This document shows positions 1 through 5,386 of a stretch of 5,386 nucleotides of DNA, in pieces. How positions within the stretch are numbered: the stretch's first letter is position 1; each line of letters opens with the position of its first letter. This stretch comes from Cytophagales bacterium. GTDB lineage: Bacteria > Bacteroidota > Bacteroidia > Cytophagales > Amoebophilaceae. Where the stretch lies: positions 1-5,386 of the forward strand of contig JAKSDE010000088.1 in assembly GCA_022360235.1 (NCBI GenBank), given 5' to 3'. A program made the position numbers and the translations under genes. Below the pieces are notes generated by a model. It was not told the origin of the DNA and did not search any database. It saw nothing but the letters and a program-made list of their open reading frames with translations.

Positions 1-107
1 AATACTTGGCTGAACGTGTAAAAGTCTTAGCAGCGCTTACCGAGGAGCTGTGTGAAGCGGAGATCGCAAAATATAAGCACAGGTTAGCGCTCTATAACAA
101 AGCATGA
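1..107 (+). CDS. C-terminal end of an unrecognised protein (partial, 5' end outside window)
   Basis: An open frame enters from the left edge (first full codon at position 3) and ends at TGA 105-107, giving 34 residues that start YLAERVKVLA and end LALYNKA. The stretch is rich in Ala, Glu, Leu and Lys and would form an amphipathic helix, as expected for the tail of a real soluble protein. It is too short to assign a family and I do not recognise it. It is convergent with lysS, whose stop lies 163 bp away. The 108-269 gap holds no clear gene and no strong terminator hairpin. An antisense open frame at 37-246 covers most of this region and could compete with this reading. I prefer the plus frame because of its composition, but only weakly. 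Confidence 0.35.
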   Translation, partial: YLAERVKVLAALTEELCEAEIAKYKHRLALYNKA

Positions 108-269
108 GAGCGTCAATAAGGCGCTTTAGAGGCTTTCCCTCAGCTATTTTTGCAAGGTTTTGGAGTGCCATAGAGATTTTTCTTGCCAATATTGCTACGC
201 TATACATGAGTTTTTGTGAGTTAAGATAGTTGGCCCTTAATAACACTCGATGATTCTATTTTTTAGTTC

Positions 270-1804
270 TTAGTTCTTATACTTTTTTTTCTCTGGCTTC
301 ATTTGTGGGAAAAAGATTACCTCTTGGATTGAAGGCGAATTGGTCATAATCATGGTAAGCCGATCAATACCAATTCCTAAGCCTACAGTAGGCGGCATAC
401 CATAAGCAAGAGCTCTTAAAAAATCCTCATCTAGCAACATTGCCTCTTCATCGCCTCTTTTGCCTAGCGCAAGTTGTTCTTCAAATCGTTTTTGCTGGTC
501 AATAGGATCATTTAACTCAGAAAAGGCATTACAGATTTCCTTGCCATTGCAGATTACTTCAAAGCGTTCTGCAAGCCTAGGATGCTCACGATGCTGCTTA
601 GCCAAGGGTGACATTTCTATAGGGTAGTCCATGATAAAGGTAGGCTGAATCAAGTTCGGTTCACATGTTGTTCCAAAAATTTCATCAATAATTTTACCTT
701 TCCCCATAGTGTCTTCTAAAGGGACAGCCAATTTTTTTGCTGTTTCTCTTAATAGCGCTTCATCCATATGACGAGCGTCTATCCCTGTAAAGTGTTGAAT
801 AGCTTCAAACATAGTAAAGCGCTTCCAAGGTCTTTGAAAGTTAATCTTATGCGTACCTACTTGTACTTCGGTAGTATCATACAGGTCAAGCGCTACTTTT
901 TCTATCATCTCCTCTACGCGATCCATCATCCACAGATAGTCTTTATAAGCTATATAAACCTCTACTTGGGTAAATTCAGGATTATGAAACCGTGACATAC
1001 CCTCGTTACGAAAGTCTTTGGCAAATTCGTATACCCCTTCATACCCCCCTACGATGAGCCTTTTCAAATACAACTCATTGGCAATGCGTAAATACAAAGG
1101 CGTATCGAGGGTATGATGATAGGTTTTAAAAGGACGTGCTGCCGCTCCTCCATATATAGGTTGGAGAATAGGTGTTTCTACTTCTAAGCAGCCTTTATCA
1201 TTCAGGTAAGCTCGAATTGAGTTCACCAATGCGGTTCTTTTTTTGAATGTCTCCCTGACACTAGGATTTACGATCAGATCTACATAGCGTTGTCTGTAGC
1301 GTTGCTCTGGATCGGTAAAGGCGTCGTAAACTTGTTTTTCTCCTTGTTGCGATAACTTTTCTTTCACCATAGGTAAAGGCTTCAGCGATTTGGTAAGCAG
1401 CGTAAGTGCTGTAACGTGAATGGAAATCACGCCTACCTCTGTAGTAAACACAAAGCCCTCCACACCAATGATGTCTCCTATATCGATAAGTCTTTTGAAG
1501 ACAGTGTTATAGTGCGTTTTATCTTCACCTGGACATAAACTGTCTCTACACACATAGAGTTGTATTCTTCCGCCCTCATCCTGTAATTCTGCAAAGGAGG
1601 CAGACCCCATTATTCTACGACGCATCAAACGACCTGCTAAAGCAATGTTCTTGTAGTCTGTCTTGCGTCTCTCATAGTTTTCAAGGATATCTTGGGTAGT
1701 GACATTCGTCTCAAAGGTAGTAGCAGGGTAGGGATTAATGCCTAGTTTTTCTAGTTCTTCTTTTTTTTTCTTCTTAAAATTTCTTGTTCACTTAGTTGTT
1801 GCAT
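270..1804 (-). CDS. lysS: Lysyl-tRNA synthetase, class II, with an apparent frameshift near the 5' end
   Basis: Charges tRNA-Lys with lysine in the cytoplasm. Seen, numbered on the reconstructed 511-residue product: an N-terminal OB-fold tRNA-anticodon domain around residues 55-145 (AGRLMRRRIMG at 57-67), then the class II catalytic core. The core has motif 1 around 199-217 (IRAYLNDKGCLEVETP), motif 2 with FRNEGMSRFHNPEFT from 265, and motif 3 GLGIGIDRL at 475-483. The 511-residue length is normal for the family. The natural start is ATG 1804-1802 (MQQLSEQEIL), which matches the usual LysRS N-terminus. That frame runs into TAG at 1753-1751. The remaining protein lies in another frame, open from 1787 down to TAA 272-270. 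Joining them needs one extra A, or a -1 slip, in the A9 run at 1769-1761. The joined sequence RRKKKEELEKLGINPYPA is typical of LysRS. Without the shift, the first usual start codon is TTG 1628 or ATG 1625, which would lose about 59 residues including the edge of the OB fold. Possible causes are a sequencing error, slippage rescue or an early pseudogene. The family call is very secure; the 5' structure is inferred. Confidence 0.93.
1751..1770 (-). other. Poly(A) slippery site / frameshift point in lysS
   Basis: On the coding strand a G is followed by nine A residues (1769-1761) and then GAAGAACTAG. Read from ATG 1804, the codons here are AGA AGA AAA AAA AAG AAG AAC TAG. This places A AAA AAG in the correct phase for a -1 slip, the same heptamer used for E. 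coli dnaX frameshifting. A -1 shift gives KKK-EEL, exactly the residues a tenth A would give. The zero-frame stop TAG is at 1753-1751. Just downstream there is only a weak CTAG-AAAAA-CTAG hairpin and no strong pseudoknot is obvious. RNA polymerase slippage on T9, ribosomal frameshifting and a homopolymer miscall are all compatible with what is seen. Confidence 0.6.
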
Positions 1805-1908
1805 TATACTATCAAATTTCAAGTTCGTTTTAGTTTTAGCTATAGGCAAAGATGGCTAACAAGGCTAGATCAGGAAGCGTTTAATCTATTCTTCAGCGAC
1901 ACTGTAGG

Positions 1909-1938
1909 CAAAGAAATCTTCCTGTTTTTTAAATTCAA
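1909..1938 (-). promoter_or_regulatory. Candidate Bacteroidota-type promoter for lysS
   Basis: On the minus strand a TTG (1938-1936) is followed after 19 bases by TTTCTTTG (1916-1909). The Bacteroidota consensus is TTG near -33 and TAnnTTTG near -7, so the second box matches at all but one fixed position and the spacing is plausible. It lies in the nadE-lysS gap and would give a leader of roughly 100 bases before ATG 1804. Such short motifs arise by chance in AT-rich DNA. No other recognisable signal, RNA gene or ORF was seen in 1805-2009. Confidence 0.25.
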
Positions 1939-2009
1939 GTGCTCTAAAACAAATCATTTGTTAGTTTTGATGGCTTGTTCTCCGCAATTTAACCATATTT
2001 TAGAGTTAC

Positions 2010-3911
2010 TTAATCACACCTTACGCCATTCAGCTTTGCTTTCATTTCCTTAATCTCTTCTTCAAAGGCACCTGATAGAATAGGAAACCGATACCAGGCA
2101 CGTGGATCTATGCTAAAATCATCTACGTGAAATGATGGAGCCATCCGCTCTCTCTTCCACTGATTGCTAGCCCATCGCCTGTAAAATATTTCAATATAAT
2201 ACACTAATCGAGGGAGGGAATCACGATAGTAGTTACATAAGCTTTCAAAAACCTTTTTAGGGGAGGCTCCTTCTTTAATGGCTAATCTTTCTATTTTTAA
2301 TAAAACACTATAGGGCATCACGTCTCCCTCGTCCGTTTGTTGCTGGGTAGGAGGTCGCAACTCAGCACTAGGTTGAAGCTGGTTCACTAGATGAAGGCCT
2401 TGATAGCCCAACGCTTTTTCAGCCCATTTTAACCAATGGAGAAGAAAAAATTTGTCTACGCCGGCAAGTGGAGCAAGACTCCCTGCCATGTCACCATCCA
2501 TGGTAGCATAGCCTACGTCCCCTTCGCTTCTATTAGAAGTAGTGAGGAGGAGGGCATGCTTAAGGTTAGCCAGCATCCATATACCAGGAACTCTCGCTCT
2601 AGCCTGAATGTTTTGTAGCGCTCCATCATCTGCTTCCCAAGAGAGATGCTGCTGAAGGGTTGTTTGCATTTTTTTTGTATAGCTTTTGATTACATCATCC
2701 ACTTCCCATTGGAAAAAGGCCGCTCCGATTGAATGAGCTAATGCTTTTGCTGCTTCCAGTGTTTTTGTAGAGGAGTTTTCTGACTTTTGATAAACACACG
2801 TAAGCAGTTGATGGGTTAGTTGCTTAAGTAGCACTTCATTAGCATGGGATGAGGGGGGAGGCGTCTTTGTTAACGCTTCAACGCCTAACTTTTTAACAAA
2901 ATTGTCAAAGCCCAGTGCTTCTATGCTCCGTTTAATCATGGTTGCTACCAACACTGCGCAAGTAGAAGAGTCAGCTCCCCCACTTAAAGAAATTACAAAT
3001 CCTTTGTTTTTACTCTTTCTCAAGTAGTCAAAAAGTGCGAGCGATAGCGCTTGGGTGAATGCTTCCTGGTTACTTTGGTCATTTTCTTGAATATTCGTCT
3101 TTGATAATGTTGGTCTTTCAATATTGATCTCAGTACTGACCATTTCGAAATTTTGGAAAGACAAAGGAGCGTTCTTTGCTAAGAGTCTGCCCTTTTGAGC
3201 AATAAAAGTTTCACCCTCATAGACCAGTTTGCCTGCCTCATTTCCCAGCAAGTTTGTATACAAATACACACCATCGAACTGCTTAGAACTACTTACAACT
3301 AAATGTTCTCGGAATGCTGACTTGCCAAAAGCAAAATGACTAGCACTGGGATTGACAATGATATTCACCCCTCTTGCTTTTAAACGGTGGGCAGGTCGTT
3401 CATGTGCGTGCCATGCATCTTCACAGATTTCAATGCCTATTTTGAGTGCCTCAATTTCATAAATGATATCGCCCAAAGGATAGTTAATGTGGTTAATACA
3501 AATTTGCGCTACTTTCTCACCCTGCCATGAGGTAAACCATCTTGGCTCATAATGGACGCCATCATGGGCAAGGAATTGTTTGGGTGTGAAGCCTTGGATG
3601 GCTTTGTCTTTAATAACGCATGTACAATTATAGCACTGATCACCCCACCGAATAGGTAACCCCACAAAGAGCGTTATATTGTTACTTTTTGCTACAATTT
3701 TTTCTAAGTAATAAAGCGCTTTCTCTGTCACCCAATCATGCAAGAACAGGTCTTCACATCCATAGCCCGTGATACAGAGCTCAGGAAGGCATAAGAGGTC
3801 AACCTTATTTTTTTGTGCTTCTTCAATAGCATGCAAAATGTTTTGCATATTATTAGCCCAATCAATAGGGGTCTGATTTAAAGATGCACCGGCGATTTTG
3901 TAGGTACTCAT
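2010..3911 (-). CDS. nadE: Glutamine-dependent NAD+ synthetase
   Basis: Catalyses the final step of NAD+ biosynthesis: ATP-dependent amidation of nicotinic acid adenine dinucleotide, using ammonia released from glutamine. It is cytoplasmic. The 633 residues fall in the usual range for the two-domain form. Residues 1-265 are a nitrilase-type (CN hydrolase) glutaminase domain. Its Glu-Lys-Cys triad is visible as E44 (LCLPELCITGYG), K111 (FTPKQFLAHDGVHYEPRWF) and C163 (IGIEICEDAW). Residues 280-633 are the synthetase domain, with the ATP-pyrophosphatase P-loop SLSGGADSST from 308, TTSNRSEGDVGYATMDGD at 457-474 and ELRPPTQQQTDEGD at 517-530. All key motifs are intact and there is no frame break. 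The start ATG 3911 is preceded in frame by a TAA with no other usual start between, and the N-terminus (KIAGASLNQTPIDW) fits the family. AAGG sits directly before the ATG; a better purine run, AAGGGAG, is 19 bases further up, too far for a normal ribosome site. The gene ends at TAA 205 bp before lysS. Confidence 0.97.
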   Translation of the reverse strand: MSTYKIAGASLNQTPIDWANNMQNILHAIEEAQKNKVDLLCLPELCITGYGCEDLFLHDWVTEKALYYLEKIVAKSNNITLFVGLPIRWGDQCYNCTCVIKDKAIQGFTPKQFLAHDGVHYEPRWFTSWQGEKVAQICINHINYPLGDIIYEIEALKIGIEICEDAWHAHERPAHRLKARGVNIIVNPSASHFAFGKSAFREHLVVSSSKQFDGVYLYTNLLGNEAGKLVYEGETFIAQKGRLLAKNAPLSFQNFEMVSTEINIERPTLSKTNIQENDQSNQEAFTQALSLALFDYLRKSKNKGFVISLSGGADSSTCAVLVATMIKRSIEALGFDNFVKKLGVEALTKTPPPSSHANEVLLKQLTHQLLTCVYQKSENSSTKTLEAAKALAHSIGAAFFQWEVDDVIKSYTKKMQTTLQQHLSWEADDGALQNIQARARVPGIWMLANLKHALLLTTSNRSEGDVGYATMDGDMAGSLAPLAGVDKFFLLHWLKWAEKALGYQGLHLVNQLQPSAELRPPTQQQTDEGDVMPYSVLLKIERLAIKEGASPKKVFESLCNYYRDSLPRLVYYIEIFYRRWASNQWKRERMAPSFHVDDFSIDPRAWYRFPILSGAFEEEIKEMKAKLNGVRCD

Positions 3912-4115
3912 CCTTGCGATTGTGATAAAACTCCCTTAAGCAGGAAAACTAAGCTTTAACAGCCCAAACACTTCATTACGCTTGGCTTTGCACAAAGCAT
4001 AAACGTCTATGAGCTTTATATAGTCGATCCTTAATAACTCGTGCGACGTGAAGTCGTGCAAACAATTGTTCTGCTATGACAGAAAGAGACTGTTGCAAAA
4101 CTAGGCTACATCGCT

Positions 4116-4138
4116 GTCCTGAGTTTGCAACTCAGGAC
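4116..4138. repeat. REP-like hairpin, copy 1 (3' side of the RAYT remnant)
   Basis: A perfect inverted repeat: GTCCTGAGTT (4116-4125), loop TGC, AACTCAGGAC (4129-4138). The stem is the same as that of the hairpin at 4733-4757; only the 3-base loop and the terminal pair differ. It begins two bases beyond the transposase remnant's stop codon. As the stem is strong it could also stop transcription, but no T run follows on either strand, so a REP-type target or terminal hairpin is the better reading. Confidence 0.8.
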
Positions 4139-4140
4139 TT

Positions 4141-4693
4141 CTAATTCAACAATTCTATTTCCAGCAATCCTACGATACCTCCTTCATCATAGTCCCTGGC
4201 ACTACTGTATCAATAATCCGCCGCTCTTTCCACTATGCCCGCCTCTACAGGATTATTAGGCACGTAGTCAAGCTTTTGTTGGGTGAACGCTTGACTGAAC
4301 AGCACTTTCGGCTGATGGTCCTGATGCCCAAACTGATATCGCATGTTCCAGCTGTTGCTTTCTCACCTCCGGTTGAAAAGATCGAGCATCCACGCTTTTC
4401 GGCTTTCTGACGAATTTTCTCTTATGGCCCGTATGATTTCCTGGGCTGTAGACTTTTTGAAATCTTTTAGTATTTCACGGGTATCATTATTGGCTACAGC
4501 CACCACTAGGTGTATATGGTTGCTCATGATGCACCAGCTGTCAAGCTGTCATCCTTGGTATTTTTGACAATACCTCAGACTTGCCAATAGAATAGCTCGG
4601 TAGCTCTTGTTGGTCCATACATCACTCAACTAGGGCAAAAGTCACAAAATGAATGCCTTCCTTGTCTCTAATTTTATACCCTCCGGCTACCAT
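4141..4693 (-). pseudogene. RAYT-type Y1 (IS200-like) transposase, degenerate
   Basis: Family role: HUH endonucleases of the Y1 type cut single-stranded DNA at REP or IS hairpins and move or copy them. Translation from ATG 4693 gives MVAGGYKIRDKEGIHFVTFA, the typical RAYT N-terminus, ending at TGA 4624-4622. The reading then resumes in another frame with WTNKSYRAILLASLRYCQKY and WCIMSNHIHL. The HUH pair HIH is at 4518-4510. The later KLDYVPNNPVEAG keeps the catalytic Tyr at 4266-4264. In that second frame there are three internal TGA codons, at 4551-4549, 4365-4363 and 4212-4210, before the natural TAG at 4143-4141. The frame change is explained by a 5-base loss in an expected Glu-Trp-(Val/Ile)-Asp-Val stretch near 4624; restoring 5 bases gives 185 residues, a normal RAYT length. 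The gene cannot make an active protein, although both catalytic motifs remain legible. Confidence 0.85.
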
Positions 4694-4732
4694 GAACTAT
4701 CCACTGATTACCACACAAAGTAGAGCTATGAG

Positions 4733-4757
4733 TGTCCTGAGTTACAAACTCAGGACA
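4733..4757. repeat. REP-like hairpin, copy 2 (5' side of the RAYT remnant)
   Basis: A perfect 11-bp inverted repeat: TGTCCTGAGTT (4733-4743), loop ACA, AACTCAGGACA (4747-4757). It lies 39 bases upstream of the remnant's ATG and shares a 10-bp stem with the hairpin at 4116-4138. Two such perfect, matching palindromes either side of a RAYT gene are unlikely by chance and mark this as the transposase's own REP or end sequence. Confidence 0.8.
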
Positions 4758-4838
4758 GCCTGATCATGGCTCATGGACAAACTATGGATCGCTGGGGTAT
4801 CGGGATAATTTATTGCTAGCCTCAGTTAAAACGCCCTT

Positions 4839-5386
4839 CTATTGGAGGGCCTTAACTTGCTTTAAACTCAAACCTGTAACCGCTGAAATCGTGTCCACAC
4901 TCAAATTCTTTGCTAACATACTTTTGGCTATTTCAATGTTACGTAGTTCCCTACCTTCTTCCCTACCTTTTTCTTTGCCAATCTTCATGCCTTCTTTTCT
5001 CCCTTCTTCTCTCCCCTCTTTTTTCCCTTCTTCTCTCCCCTCTTCTCTCCCTTTCTGCGTGGCCTCTTCTTGGAGTTTATCACGAATAGCCAATTCATCT
5101 AGCCGATTCTTCTCGGACGATTCATAGCTCCTGCGCTCGGGAACCGTTAAACCATAATAGTTCAACGCTTCATAGGCTTCCTTGATCTCGGTAGACCTGG
5201 ACAACAGACCTTGCTCTGCCTCGGTGGTTTGAGAGGCATGAAGTAAAAAATAATACCACTTTTCCTCCAACGTTAGCTCTTGCAAGCTACGACCTTCTTC
5301 TTTTAAAAGCTTTTTAAACTTGGGAAGCTCCACAAAAGTAAAGAAGATTTTATCTAAGTCATTTTCTCTGGTTTTACGGTCTAAAG
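4839..5386 (-). CDS. Rpn / PD-(D/E)XK family transposase-like nuclease, C-terminal part (5' end outside window)
   Basis: Members of this family (recombination-promoting nuclease, YhgA-like) carry an N-terminal PD-(D/E)XK nuclease domain and occur as multicopy transposase-like genes in Bacteroidota. Only the C-terminal part is here. The frame is open from the right edge (LDRKTRENDLDKIFFTFVEL) to TAG 4841-4839, so the possible GTG start at 5333 is not the true start. Counting from that GTG, residues 1-90 contain the family-like VELPKFKKLL and LEEKWYYFLLHA segments. Residues 95-130 are nine consecutive four-residue units beginning with Gly (GREE, GKKE, GRKE). Residues 132-164 form the usual helical tail, with IAKSMLAKNLSVDTISAVTGLSLKQVKAL. 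About 182 codons are visible. The nuclease active site should lie beyond the window, so whether the gene is functional cannot be judged. No frame break is seen in the visible part. Confidence 0.85.
   Translation of the reverse strand, partial: LDRKTRENDLDKIFFTFVELPKFKKLLKEEGRSLQELTLEEKWYYFLLHASQTTEAEQGLLSRSTEIKEAYEALNYYGLTVPERRSYESSEKNRLDELAIRDKLQEEATQKGREEGREEGKKEGREEGRKEGMKIGKEKGREEGRELRNIEIAKSMLAKNLSVDTISAVTGLSLKQVKALQ
4944..5051 (-). repeat. 12-bp tandem repeat coding for nine Gly-x-x-x units
   Basis: Inside the Rpn-type gene, nine 12-base units follow each other without interruption (108 bp). On the plus strand they appear as a C/T-only run of variants of CCTTCTTCTCTC. Each unit encodes Gly followed by three mostly charged residues (Arg, Lys, Glu). 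Two central units (GMKI, GKEK) have diverged, while GREE recurs four times. Similar glycine-charged repeats are common near the C-terminus of Rpn-family proteins, so the array is probably part of the family's design and liable to change length by slippage. Confidence 0.85.

Larger units (their letters stand above)
4116..4757 (-). mobile_element. Decayed RAYT/REP element (hairpin-flanked Y1 transposase)
   Basis: Two near-identical hairpins lie at 4116-4138 and 4733-4757, bracketing a degenerate IS200-like Y1 transposase gene of the TnpA_REP type with little extra sequence. Known RAYT genes are single copies flanked by the REP palindromes they recognise, and IS200/IS605 elements carry subterminal hairpins, so the arrangement fits either a REPtron or a minimal IS200-like element. 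The exact outer boundaries cannot be set because these elements lack terminal inverted repeats and target duplications. The element sits between nadE and an Rpn-type gene and is almost certainly inactive in cis. Confidence 0.7.

Noticed and set aside
104..229. Plus-strand 41-codon frame whose ATG overlaps the TGA at 105-107 (ATGA)
   Set aside because: The overlap resembles translational coupling, but the peptide is short, rich in Phe and Arg, and unlike any family I know; chance is likely.
37..246. Minus-strand open frame of 69 codons at the left end
   Set aside because: No recognisable family, TTG/CTG-like leucine-rich shadow composition, and it overlaps the more protein-like plus-strand tail at 3-107. 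It could be a worn gene fragment, but nothing supports it as a gene.
204..250. Similarity to 4009-4041 (CTTAATAAC with ATAGT at the same spacing in both)
   Set aside because: About 15 of 18 bases match, a level expected by chance when all pairs of sites in an AT-rich 5-kb window are compared; the similarity does not extend cleanly to either side.
768..995. Plus-strand open frame inside lysS
   Set aside because: Antisense shadow of the conserved catalytic core of LysRS; no family features.
4086..4101. GAGACTGTTGCAAAAC, which resembles insertion-sequence end motifs
   Set aside because: No inverted partner and no transposase of that type is present in the window.
4828..4850. Possible minus-strand terminator (GCCCT/AGGGC stem, then GTTTT) at the end of the Rpn-type gene
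   Set aside because: Only a 5-bp stem with an 8-base loop, overlapping the stop codon, and a T run of just four; too weak to call.
4813..5127. Plus-strand open frame with Ser-Leu-Pro-Ser repeats
   Set aside because: It is the antisense reading of the Gly-x-x-x repeat array in the Rpn-type gene, so its repeats are inherited from the real frame.

Overview
The window looks like a piece of an AT-leaning Bacteroidota genome. The best guess is a Cytophagales or Amoebophilaceae-type symbiont (Cardinium/Amoebophilus relatives). That placement is inferred from the Bacteroidota-like LysRS motif-2 region, a Bacteroidota-type RAYT transposase and an Rpn-type nuclease-transposase with glycine-rich KEG/REEG repeats. 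No 16S gene or other marker is present, so the placement is tentative. Almost all recognisable genes lie on the minus strand.

Layout, left to right. Positions 1-107 hold the last 34 codons of an unrecognised plus-strand gene that enters from the left. Positions 270-1804 (minus) are lysS, a class II lysyl-tRNA synthetase. Its first 15 or so codons are out of frame with the rest because of an A9 homopolymer that is also a perfect A AAA AAG -1 slippery site. Positions 2010-3911 (minus) are an intact glutamine-dependent NAD+ synthetase (nadE) with amidase and synthetase domains. Positions 4116-4757 are a decayed REP-type element: a degenerate Y1/HUH transposase of the RAYT (TnpA_REP) family between two near-identical 10-11 bp hairpins. 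Positions 4839-5386 (minus) are the C-terminal part of an Rpn/PD-(D/E)XK family transposase-like nuclease that continues past the right edge.

Two housekeeping functions (charging tRNA-Lys, and the last step of NAD+ synthesis) therefore sit beside mobile-element debris. nadE and lysS are co-oriented but 205 bp apart, and a weak Bacteroidota-type promoter candidate lies in the gap, so they need not form one operon. I see no tRNA, rRNA, CRISPR array or clear riboswitch. I found no convincing undescribed multi-gene system. The most notable points are the lysS frameshift at a slippery poly(A) tract and the hairpin-flanked RAYT remnant.
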